A DNA stretch of 6,356 bases, taken from the NCBI GenBank assembly GCA_007116755.1, contig SKHU01000216.1, positions 1 to 6,356 on the forward strand, in the 5' to 3' direction. Below are positions 1 through 6,088 of the stretch, one piece after another. How positions within the stretch are numbered: position 1 is the first letter of the stretch; every line of letters begins with the position of its first letter. This DNA comes from Alphaproteobacteria bacterium. GTDB lineage: Bacteria > Pseudomonadota > Alphaproteobacteria > Micavibrionales > CSBR16-224. Below the pieces are notes generated by a model. The model was not told where the DNA came from. It ran no database searches and saw only the letters and a program-made list of their open reading frames with translations. The position numbers and the translations under genes are program-made.

Positions 1-557
1 GCGGTTGCACCTGATTTTTGCGCGGCTTCAATATCGGCTTTGACGATGCGGCCGTTCGGCCCGCTGCCTTTGACGGCAGCAAGATCAAGCCCGGCCTGCG
101 CCGCCAGACGCCGTGCCAGCGGACTGGCGAGAATGCGACCGCCGGCTTGCGAGGTGCTTTGCGCCTGCTGTGCCTGTTGCAGTTTTTGTTCCGTTTTTAC
201 CTCTGTTTTTTCTTCTTTTTTCTCTTCTTTTTTCGCCGGTTTTGCGTCTTTTTCGGCGGGGGCGGCATTGTCATTGCCGCCGGCGATAAATTCGTCCAGC
301 GCGGATTCGTCCTCGTCTTCTTCCAGCAGCACGGCTATCATGTCGTTGACGGGCACGTTTTCCGTGCCTTCGGGAACAAGGATTTTCGCCAGCACGCCTT
401 CATCAACGGCTTCGACCTCCATTGTCGCCTTATCGGTTTCAATCTCGGCGATCACATCGCCTGCGGCGACCGTATCGCCTTCGGATTTCAGCCATTTGGC
501 CAGTTTGCCGTCGGTCATGGTCGGCGACAGCGCGGGCATCAGAATTTTAACCGGCAT
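1..557 (-). CDS. pdhC: Dihydrolipoamide acetyltransferase (PDH E2), N-terminal part, cut by the window edge
   Basis: E2 of the pyruvate dehydrogenase complex moves the acetyl group from its lipoyl arm to CoA and forms the cytoplasmic core of the complex. About 185 codons are present; the catalytic acetyltransferase domain lies off the left edge. Residues 1-80 are a lipoyl domain with the motif ETDKATMEVEA, lipoyl lysine K43. Residues about 83-138 are a flexible linker rich in Ala, Glu, Lys and Gln. Residues about 140-175 match the peripheral subunit-binding domain (ASPLARRLA, then GSGPNGRIVKADIE). Only one lipoyl domain precedes the binding domain. The ATG at 555-557 lies inside the end of pdhB (TAA at 547-549), an 11-base overlap, with AAGG a few bases upstream within pdhB. 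This suggests translational coupling. A 2-oxoglutarate or branched-chain E2 is unlikely given the adjacent pdhA and pdhB. Confidence 0.95.
   Translation of the reverse strand, partial: MPVKILMPALSPTMTDGKLAKWLKSEGDTVAAGDVIAEIETDKATMEVEAVDEGVLAKILVPEGTENVPVNDMIAVLLEEDEDESALDEFIAGGNDNAAPAEKDAKPAKKEEKKEEKTEVKTEQKLQQAQQAQSTSQAGGRILASPLARRLAAQAGLDLAAVKGSGPNGRIVKADIEAAQKSGAT
318..557 (-). repeat. Lipoyl-domain coding repeat, copy in pdhC
   Basis: The first 80 codons of pdhC are a direct duplicate of the first 80 codons of pdhB. By hand alignment 66 of 80 residues are identical, including the block from MPALSPTMTDGKLAKW and the lipoyl lysine region. DNA identity is also high, with shared runs such as acatcgcctgcggcgac. 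The copies lie in the same orientation about 1.4 kb apart. The likely origin is domain duplication or gene conversion within the operon. Confidence 0.85.
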
Positions 558-1944
558 AACACACCTTTTTTGCAGCGTTGATGACATCTTCAATTTGCGG
601 CAGCGCCAGACGTTCCAGATTATCGGCGTAAGGCATCGGCACATCCGCGCCGTGGACGCGCAGCACCGGCGCGTCAAGATCGTCGAAACCGTTTTCCATC
701 AGCACGGCAGAAAATTCAGCGCCGATTCCCGCCACAGGCCAGCCTTCCTCCACCGTGACAAGACGGTTGGTTTTGCGGACGCTGTTCAATACGGTCTCCG
801 TATCCAGCGGGCGCAGGCTGCGCAGATTGATGACCTCGGCGGAAATGCCCTGTTCGGCCAGCGCATCAGCGGCCTCCAGCGCGCGACCGACGGAAATCGA
901 GAACGACACCAGCGTCACATCCGTGCCCGCGCGTTCAATTTTCGCCTTGCCGATCGGAATCACGTAATCTTCCGAAACGGGAACGTCAAAGCTTTTGCCG
1001 TACATGATCTCGTTTTCCAGCACCACAACAGGGTTCGGGTCGCGGATCGCGGCTTTGATCAGCCCTTTCGCATCGGCGGCGGAATAGGGCGCAACCACTT
1101 TCAGACCGGGCACATGCGCATACCAGCTTGCAAAACATTGCGAATGCTGCGCACCGACGCGCGCCGCCGCGCCGTTCGGGCCGCGGAAAACGATCGGACA
1201 GCCAAGCTGCCCGCCCGCCATATACAGCGTTTTTGCGGCGGAGTTGATGATATGGTCAATGGCCTGCATGGCAAAATTCATCGTCATAAATTCGACAACG
1301 GGTTTCAGACCCGCATAGGCCGCGCCCGTGCCGACACCGGCAAAGCCCATCTCGGTAATCGGCGTGTCAATCACGCGCTTTTCGCCAAATTCCTGCAAAA
1401 GCCCTTGCGTGACCTTATACGCGCCCTGATATTCGGCGACTTCCTCGCCCATCACAAATACGTCCTTGTCGCGGCGCATTTCCTCGGCCATGCCATCGCG
1501 CAGCGCTTCGCGCACGGTCTGGGTCACGGTTTCGGCAAAGAATTTATCCTCGTCACTTGCCGGAGCAGCGGCCGCAGCGGGGGCTTGCGGACGCACATCT
1601 GTTTCTTCCGCCTTGTCTTCCGGCTTTTCCTCTTTTGCTTCTTTTTCTTCTTTTTGCGGCGCAGCGGCAGAAGACTCCGCTTTTATGTCGCTGTCGCTTT
1701 CGCCCTCTTCCAGCAGCACGGCAATCGGCGCATTGACGGCAACGTTTTCCGTGCCTTCGGGAATGAGAATTTTGCCGATTGTACCTTCATCAACGGCTTC
1801 GACTTCCATCGTCGCCTTGTCGGTTTCGATTTCTGCCAAAACATCGCCTGCGGCGACTGTGTCGCCTTCGGCGACGTGCCATTTGGCGAGTTTGCCGTCC
1901 GTCATCGTCGGCGACAGGGCGGGCATGAGAATTTCAATGGTCAT
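547..1944 (-). CDS. pdhB: Pyruvate dehydrogenase E1 beta subunit with N-terminal lipoyl domain
   Basis: This is the beta half of the alpha2-beta2 thiamine diphosphate-dependent E1, which decarboxylates pyruvate and acetylates lipoyl groups. It is 465 aa long, against roughly 325-330 for plain E1 beta. The extra length is a lipoyl domain (residues 1-80, lipoyl lysine K43 in ETDKATMEV) and a charged Ala/Glu/Lys/Pro linker (about 81-132). This architecture is known from alphaproteobacterial PdhB. The E1 beta core starts near residue 135. It holds GEEVAEYQGAYK (166-177), DTPITEMGFAG with the expected cofactor-contacting E198, and AQHSQCF with H267, matching the active-site histidine of the family. 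The C-terminal transketolase domain includes INLRSLRPLD and VEEGWPVAG. A good ribosome site, GGAAGAG, lies 7 bases before the ATG. The gene follows pdhA by 27 bases and overlaps pdhC by 11. Confidence 0.98.
   Translation of the reverse strand: MTIEILMPALSPTMTDGKLAKWHVAEGDTVAAGDVLAEIETDKATMEVEAVDEGTIGKILIPEGTENVAVNAPIAVLLEEGESDSDIKAESSAAAPQKEEKEAKEEKPEDKAEETDVRPQAPAAAAAPASDEDKFFAETVTQTVREALRDGMAEEMRRDKDVFVMGEEVAEYQGAYKVTQGLLQEFGEKRVIDTPITEMGFAGVGTGAAYAGLKPVVEFMTMNFAMQAIDHIINSAAKTLYMAGGQLGCPIVFRGPNGAAARVGAQHSQCFASWYAHVPGLKVVAPYSAADAKGLIKAAIRDPNPVVVLENEIMYGKSFDVPVSEDYVIPIGKAKIERAGTDVTLVSFSISVGRALEAADALAEQGISAEVINLRSLRPLDTETVLNSVRKTNRLVTVEEGWPVAGIGAEFSAVLMENGFDDLDAPVLRVHGADVPMPYADNLERLALPQIEDVINAAKKVCYAG
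1705..1944 (-). repeat. Lipoyl-domain coding repeat, copy in pdhB
   Basis: This is the partner of the repeat at 318-557. The aligned domains have the same length with no gaps over 80 residues. Differences cluster around residues 23-25 (HVA against LKS) and 55-57 (TIG against VLA). The repeat ends where the two linkers begin; the linkers are similar in composition but not in sequence. Confidence 0.85.
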
Positions 1945-1971
1945 GGCTTTGCTCTTCCATTCTTTTAAAAA

Positions 1972-3021
1972 TTACAAAACGATATCCGTCCACAGTTCCG
2001 ACGGGTCGGGTTCGGGGCTTTGCTGGGCGAATTCCGCCGCCTCGCCCACGATTTGTTTGATCTCTTTTTCGACCTCTTTCAGATCGTCTTCGGAATAGGT
2101 TTTATCGGCAACCAGCATATTGCGTACGGTCTGGATCGGGTCGCGCTCGTCGCGGACGGATTGCACCTCCTCCTTCGTGCGGTATTTGGCCGGATCGGAC
2201 ATGGAGTGGCCGCGATAGCGGTAGGTTTCGACCTCCAGAATAAACGGTCCGCCGCCGCCGCGCACGAAATCGACCGCTTCCTGCGCCTCGCGGTAAACGA
2301 CGGTGACATCCATCCCGTCGATTTTCTTGCCCGGAATGCCCCAGCCCTCGCCGCGCTTGTACAACTCGCCTGCGGCGGAGCGTTCCTGACTGGTGCCCAT
2401 CGCGTATTTGTTGTTTTCGATCACGTAAAGAACCGGCAGCTTCCACAATGCCGCCATATTATAGGATTCATAGACCTGCCCCTGATTGGCCGCACCGTCG
2501 CCGTAATAACAGGCGGTGATGCCGCCGTCTTCGCGGTATTTATGCGCAAAGGCCAGCCCTGTGCCCAGCGGCGCGGTTGCGCCGACAATGCCGTGGCCGC
2601 CGTAGAATTTTTTATCGCGGCTGAACATATGCATCGACCCGCCTTTGCCTTTGGAATACCCGTCGGCTCGACCGGTCAGCTCGGCCATCACGCCTTTGGG
2701 ATCCATACCGCAGGCCAGCATATGGCCGTGGTCACGATAGGCGGTGATGACGGTATCGATATCGGTCAGCGCCGCCTGAATGCCGGTGACGACAGCCTCC
2801 TGCCCGATGTAAAGATGGCAGAACCCGCCGATCAGTCCCATCCCGTAAAGCTGGCCGGATTTTTCCTCGAAACGGCGGATCAGCAGCATATCTTTGTAGA
2901 ATTGCAGCAGCTGTTCTGCGGGAATTGCCGCCTGTTTCGTCTTTGGCGTTTTTTTCGCAACAGATTTCAAGGCCGTTTTCCTCCTTTTACTGTCTTTGGT
3001 GCCGGTTTTGGTCTTTGTCAT
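1972..3021 (-). CDS. pdhA: Pyruvate dehydrogenase E1 alpha subunit
   Basis: E1 alpha binds thiamine diphosphate with PdhB and catalyses the first, irreversible step of pyruvate to acetyl-CoA. The product is 349 aa. It shows GGFCHLYIGQEAV with active-site H69, the diphosphate-binding motif GDGAANQGQ (G174-D175-G176) ending at NN (203-204), and the loop RYRGHSMSDP with H272. This loop matches the segment that carries the regulatory phosphoserine in mitochondrial E1 alpha (here S273). The first ~30 residues are a Lys/Thr-rich tail absent from the compact core. The reading frame stays open upstream to 3189. I chose the ATG at 3019-3021 because AGGGG sits 6 bases before it, a TATAAT box lies just upstream, and the longer form would overlap the divergent EIIA gene. 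It is the first gene of the pdhABC operon. Confidence 0.96.
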   Translation of the reverse strand: MTKTKTGTKDSKRRKTALKSVAKKTPKTKQAAIPAEQLLQFYKDMLLIRRFEEKSGQLYGMGLIGGFCHLYIGQEAVVTGIQAALTDIDTVITAYRDHGHMLACGMDPKGVMAELTGRADGYSKGKGGSMHMFSRDKKFYGGHGIVGATAPLGTGLAFAHKYREDGGITACYYGDGAANQGQVYESYNMAALWKLPVLYVIENNKYAMGTSQERSAAGELYKRGEGWGIPGKKIDGMDVTVVYREAQEAVDFVRGGGGPFILEVETYRYRGHSMSDPAKYRTKEEVQSVRDERDPIQTVRNMLVADKTYSEDDLKEVEKEIKQIVGEAAEFAQQSPEPDPSELWTDIVL

Positions 3022-3060
3022 GGCCGCCCCTGCCCGTCTATAGGTTACATTTGCCAATAC

Positions 3061-3066
3061 ATTATA
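3061..3066 (-). promoter_or_regulatory. Likely -10 box of the pdhABC promoter
   Basis: Read on the minus strand, these bases are a perfect TATAAT. The start site would fall near 3054, giving a leader of about 33 bases before the pdhA ATG. The -35 is unclear: TTGAAA lies only 14 bases upstream, and the 17-base position reads AGCTTG, so an activator or a non-standard -35 is possible. The box and its spacing to pdhA are seen in the sequence; activity is inferred. Confidence 0.5.
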
Positions 3067-3079
3067 TGATTCCCCCGTT

Positions 3080-3095
3080 TTTTCAAGCTTGCAAA
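3080..3095. promoter_or_regulatory. Near-perfect palindrome between divergent promoters, candidate operator
   Basis: TTTTCAAGCTTGCAAA is a 16-bp inverted repeat with a single mismatched pair (3083/3092) and an 8-bp perfect core, CAAGCTTG. It overlaps the proposed -35 of the EIIA gene and lies in the -35 zone of pdhA, so a dimeric regulator bound here could affect both promoters. It does not resemble the PdhR or Cra consensus that I know. The binding protein is unknown. Confidence 0.35.
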
Positions 3096-3118
3096 TACAC
3101 AAATAAAGGCTGTAAGAT
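3089..3118 (+). promoter_or_regulatory. Possible sigma70-type promoter of the EIIA-HPr operon
   Basis: TTGCAA (3089-3094) and TAAGAT (3113-3118) are separated by 18 bases and match the consensus at about 5/6 and 4/6 positions. Transcription would start near 3125, leaving a leader of about 38 bases before the ATG at 3163. No other convincing pair lies closer, but the match is only moderate. Confidence 0.35.
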
Positions 3119-3162
3119 GCCGCTATCGCAGAATAATGCATAAAAAAGGACGGAAAAACACC

Positions 3163-3573
3163 ATGATCGGCCTTGTCATCATCACACACGGAAAACTGGC
3201 GGAAGAGTTCCTGCGCGTCGCTGAACAGATTTCAGGTGCGCAGGAGGCGGTTGAAACCGTCTGTATCGCCGTCGATGACAATATTGAGGAAAAACGGCAG
3301 GAACTTTTGAAAAAAGTCAAAAAAGCCGATCGCGGCAAGGGCGTGATTGTGTTGACCGATCTGTTCGGCGGTACGCCGTCGAATATCGCCATTTCTGTGG
3401 CGCAGAATGAAAATGTCGAAGCGCTGACGGGCATCAACCTGCCGCTGCTGATCGAACTTTTGACCGTGCGCGGACAAAGCGGCCACAGTCTGAAAGATAT
3501 TGCCCGCAAGGCGCAGGATGCCGGACGCAAATATATTCATGCGGCCTCTGCCCTTTTGGACGAAGCCGGCTGA
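3163..3573 (+). CDS. manX: PTS EIIA protein, mannose family (regulatory type)
   Basis: This is a 136-aa cytoplasmic EIIA domain of the mannose family, which takes a phosphate from HPr on a histidine. The start reads MIGLVIITHGKLAEEF, placing the phosphorylated histidine at H9 (H10 in E. coli ManX). DLFGGTPSNIA begins at D66, the usual active-site partner motif. It is a stand-alone EIIA with no fused EIIB, and no EIIB, EIIC or EIID gene follows. It is therefore probably regulatory, as in other alphaproteobacterial PTS clusters, rather than part of a sugar importer. An in-frame ATG at 3136 would add 9 residues. I prefer 3163 because it matches the family N-terminus and has purine-rich AAGGA and CGGAAA just upstream. 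It is the first gene of its operon, divergent from pdhA, with HPr 4 bases downstream. Confidence 0.9.
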   Translation: MIGLVIITHGKLAEEFLRVAEQISGAQEAVETVCIAVDDNIEEKRQELLKKVKKADRGKGVIVLTDLFGGTPSNIAISVAQNENVEALTGINLPLLIELLTVRGQSGHSLKDIARKAQDAGRKYIHAASALLDEAG

Positions 3574-3577
3574 CGCG

Positions 3578-3868
3578 ATGCCGCCGCTGACAAAAACCCT
3601 GACCATCATCAATGAAAAAGGCCTGCATGCGCGGTGCGCTGCGCTGTTTGCGGAAACCGTGCGCGGCTTTCCCGATACCTCTGTGACGGTGGAAAAAGAC
3701 GGCGTAAAGGCCGACGGCATTTCCGTGCTGTCGCTGCTGACCCTGTCGGCGAGTCAAGGGGCGGAAATCACCATCCGTGCATCGGGAAAAAACGCCGAAG
3801 ATGTGCTGGATGCGCTGACAGCGCTGGTTGAAGGCGGTTTTGCAGAAAAAACTGGCCAGATGCTTTAA
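3578..3868 (+). CDS. ptsH: HPr family phosphocarrier protein
   Basis: HPr carries phosphate from enzyme I to EIIA in the cytoplasm. This 96-aa protein is slightly longer than the usual 85-90. INEKGLHARCAALF contains the phosphorylation site H17 (His15 of the family) followed by the conserved arginine R19. S49, in DGISVLSLL, aligns with the regulatory Ser46 that HPr kinase phosphorylates. GAEITIRASG matches the family. The odd residue is C20, where most HPr proteins have proline and many alphaproteobacterial ones have alanine. The gene begins 4 bases after the EIIA stop and has only a weak ribosome site, so translation is probably coupled to EIIA. The frame is open upstream to 3500, but that part lies inside the EIIA gene and has no HPr similarity. 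No HPr kinase or enzyme I gene is in the window. Confidence 0.93.
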   Translation: MPPLTKTLTIINEKGLHARCAALFAETVRGFPDTSVTVEKDGVKADGISVLSLLTLSASQGAEITIRASGKNAEDVLDALTALVEGGFAEKTGQML

Positions 3869-3881
3869 ATTCTGTCATAAT
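3853..3881 (+). promoter_or_regulatory. Possible internal promoter ahead of the histidine kinase
   Basis: TGTCATAAT (3873-3881) is an extended -10 with five of six core bases. TGGCCA (3853-3858) lies exactly 17 bases upstream and matches the -35 consensus at 4 of 6. The -35 is inside the end of ptsH. The start site would be near 3888, about 45 bases before the kinase ATG. This would allow the kinase to be expressed apart from the PTS genes. It is a weak prediction based on motif matching only. Confidence 0.3.
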
Positions 3882-3932
3882 CCGGAATATCAGGGGAAGA
3901 ATATTTGGGTAGAATTTACGGGATCTGAACCG

Positions 3933-5939
3933 ATGGGTTTGCAGCACGATACGCCGGGTACGACAGGTACAGCACATGCGGAAATGATGCGCTGTGTTGT
4001 TGATGAAGGCGGCGAGGTCGTTTTCGCAAGTCCGGCGCTGAGCTGGCATGTTGGTTCGAACACTTCGGAAGTGCTGTCCCGCCCGATTGACCAGATTCTG
4101 CGCGTCGTCTCCGGCGACTATCCCGTTCCCGTCAGTATCACCGACATTCAATCCGGTTTTTATGAAACCGCATTGCAGCGCAAAGGCCGCGACCCGCTGG
4201 TGGTGAAAAGCCGTATCGACAATATCGGCCTGCCCGACGGGCGGCGTTATATCGTTTTCTGGGTTGATCCCGACAGCCGCACGGAATCGGCGCTGATGCA
4301 TGATCCCGCCGAGCTGGCCGGATATGAAACCACGGCGCTGGAACTGGCAAATATCGCCAGCCGTTTTGTTTCGCGCAAACGTGTCAGCCGCCAGATGCAG
4401 CAGAAACTGATGCGGGAAACCGCCAGCCTGTCCGTGCCGCGTCTGGGGCATATTTCACAGGATGACGGCGAGCTGCGGCATTTCCTGAACCTGTCCAACG
4501 ATCTTCTGGCCGTGTACCGCCGCGACGGGTCTTTTGTGCGCGTCAATTTTGCTTTCAACCGTGTGCTGGGCTATACCGATGACGATCTGAGGCAGATTCC
4601 GTTTATCGACCTGATTCATCCCGAAGACCGCGAATATGTCTGTGTGGAGATGAACAAGCTGACCGCTGTGCCGGATACGGAGGAAAAACGCGTCGATTTT
4701 CAGGCGCGCGCACGCTGCAAGGATCGCGGCTGGCGCTGGATCGAATGGATTCAGAAAGCTGTCGGCGGCCATATCTATATTATCGGCAGTGACATCACCG
4801 ACCGCAAACAGCACGAGGCCGAGCTGCGCCAGCAGGAACAGCAGCTGTGCGAAGCACAGAAAATCGGCCGCATGGGGCATTGGTACTGGGTGGTGAAGGA
4901 CAGCCATATCGACTGGTCGGACAATTTGTACGAGATTTTCGGCGTAAAGCGCGGCGAATTCGAACCCAGCCTTGAAAATATCAAAACGCTGATGCCTGCC
5001 GAAGATGCGCAGGCGATTTTGAAAGCCTTCCGCCGCTCGATCCGCGAGGGGAAGGATTGCGTGCTGGAATTCCGTATTTCTCCGGGCGGGACGGGCGATG
5101 TGCGCTATATCCATTGCGAAGGCCGCTGCAAGACCGACGAGAAAAGCGGCAAGGTCAAGGCGCTGTTCGGCATTATGCAGGATATTACCGAGCGCAAATG
5201 CCACGAGCGCGCCCTGAACGAAGCCAAAGAGGCGGCGGAAACCGCCTATGCGTCGAAAACCCGCTTTCTGGCCAATATGAGCCACGAGCTGCGCACGCCG
5301 CTGAATGCGGTGATCGGCTTTTCACAAATGATGCAGCAGCAGCTTTTGGGCCCGCTGGGCAATGACCGTTATCTTGATTATATCAGCGGCATCCGCGAAA
5401 GCGGCGAGCACCTTTTAAACCTGATCAATGATATTCTTGATATGTCGAAAATCGAGGTCGGCAAATACGAGCTGGAAAAAGAGGATTTCAACCTCTCCAA
5501 GCTGGTGCAGCTGGCCGTGCATATGGTGGAAACCCGCGCCAATGACGGCAATATCCGCCTGATCGCCGAAAACGTGCCGGAGAATATCACCGTCCATGCC
5601 GACCGCCGCGCCGTGATGCAGATTATGCTGAATCTGCTCTCCAACGCCGTGAAATTCACCGCCGACGGCGGCGAGGTTGAAATTTCCTGCCGTCAGGGGG
5701 AGGAGCTGGTGATGATCTCGGTACGCGATACGGGTTTCGGCATTCCCGAAGAAAAAATCGAACTCGTCACCCTGCCGTTTGAACAGGTCAGCAGCGCCAT
5801 GACGCGCGACCATGAAGGCTCCGGCCTCGGCCTTGCCATCACGAAAGAGCTGGTGGAAATGCATAACGGTCGCCTGAGTATCAAAAGCAAAATCGGCGAA
5901 GGCACAACCGTCACCGTCCTGCTGCCGCAGCATTACTGA
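3933..5939 (+). CDS. Soluble multi-PAS sensor histidine kinase
   Basis: This is a two-component sensor kinase of 668 aa with no membrane segment or signal peptide, so it senses inside the cell. Residues about 17-115 look like a diverged PAS fold. Residues 180-292 are a clear PAS domain closing with GSDITDRK. A short coiled coil follows, then a PAS_3-type domain (about 313-422, GHWYWV and WSDNLYEIFG, closing with QDITERK). The kinase core has an H-box FLANMSHELRTPLNAVIGFS with phosphorylated H451, an N-box LNLLSNAVKFT (N567, N571), DTGFGIP from D599, an F-box PFEQV and GSGLGLAI from G629. There is no receiver domain, and no response regulator gene is nearby. The frame extends back to a TTG at 3828 inside ptsH; I chose the ATG at 3933 with GGGA 9 bases upstream because the extra 35 residues match nothing. 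It follows ptsH by 64 bases. Confidence 0.93.
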   Translation: MGLQHDTPGTTGTAHAEMMRCVVDEGGEVVFASPALSWHVGSNTSEVLSRPIDQILRVVSGDYPVPVSITDIQSGFYETALQRKGRDPLVVKSRIDNIGLPDGRRYIVFWVDPDSRTESALMHDPAELAGYETTALELANIASRFVSRKRVSRQMQQKLMRETASLSVPRLGHISQDDGELRHFLNLSNDLLAVYRRDGSFVRVNFAFNRVLGYTDDDLRQIPFIDLIHPEDREYVCVEMNKLTAVPDTEEKRVDFQARARCKDRGWRWIEWIQKAVGGHIYIIGSDITDRKQHEAELRQQEQQLCEAQKIGRMGHWYWVVKDSHIDWSDNLYEIFGVKRGEFEPSLENIKTLMPAEDAQAILKAFRRSIREGKDCVLEFRISPGGTGDVRYIHCEGRCKTDEKSGKVKALFGIMQDITERKCHERALNEAKEAAETAYASKTRFLANMSHELRTPLNAVIGFSQMMQQQLLGPLGNDRYLDYISGIRESGEHLLNLINDILDMSKIEVGKYELEKEDFNLSKLVQLAVHMVETRANDGNIRLIAENVPENITVHADRRAVMQIMLNLLSNAVKFTADGGEVEISCRQGEELVMISVRDTGFGIPEEKIELVTLPFEQVSSAMTRDHEGSGLGLAITKELVEMHNGRLSIKSKIGEGTTVTVLLPQHY

Positions 5940-6016
5940 TTTCTCATTTCGCGCTGTCCTTTACCGCAAAAAAATGTATTGTGTTCTGCTTTTTCCCTGC
6001 GGAAGAGAAGGCTGCT

Positions 6017-6062
6017 AAAAAATAATGTTTATTATGCTGGAGGCGGCCAATCAGCCGCCTCC
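6017..6062. terminator. GC-rich hairpin with AT-rich tail, probable shared terminator
   Basis: GGAGGCGGC (6039-6047) and GCCGCCTCC (6054-6062) form a perfect 9-bp stem with loop CAATCA. Read on the minus strand, the stem is 26 bases past the stop of the partial gene. It is followed by a small AT stem (ATAAT/ATTAT, 6022-6035) and a run of six T, fitting a terminator for that gene. Read on the plus strand, it is about 100 bases past the kinase stop and followed only by a loose T-rich stretch, so termination there would be weaker. The remaining bases from 5940 to 6088 hold no gene that I can support. Confidence 0.6.
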
Positions 6063-6088
6063 TTGAAGTTTAAAATATATATTTTGTC

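Noticed and set aside
40..1968. A 642-codon open frame on the plus strand, antisense to pdhC and pdhB
   Set aside because: Its translation is low-complexity (runs of Ser/Ala, then His/Arg/Phe), it contains two similar blocks only because it mirrors the two lipoyl repeats, and the minus strand is certain coding sequence. Codon bias of the true genes explains the openness.
2020..3069. A 349-codon plus-strand frame antisense to pdhA
   Set aside because: It mirrors pdhA codon usage, has no recognisable domain, and runs through the pdhA start and promoter region.
3022..3189. A 56-residue upstream extension of PdhA
   Set aside because: It would cover the TATAAT box and overlap the EIIA gene; the residues are not E1-like, and the ATG at 3021 has a good ribosome site.
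3500..3577. An N-terminal extension of HPr inside the EIIA gene
   Set aside because: The HPr alignment begins at the ATG at 3578, and the upstream residues are read from EIIA coding sequence.
3828..3932. A longer kinase start at the TTG at 3828
   Set aside because: It would overlap ptsH by 41 bases, uses a rarer start codon and adds residues with no domain similarity. It cannot be fully excluded.
4455..5285. A 276-codon minus-strand frame under the histidine kinase
   Set aside because: It is a shadow of the PAS-coding region, with Ala/Leu/Phe-rich residues and no family resemblance.
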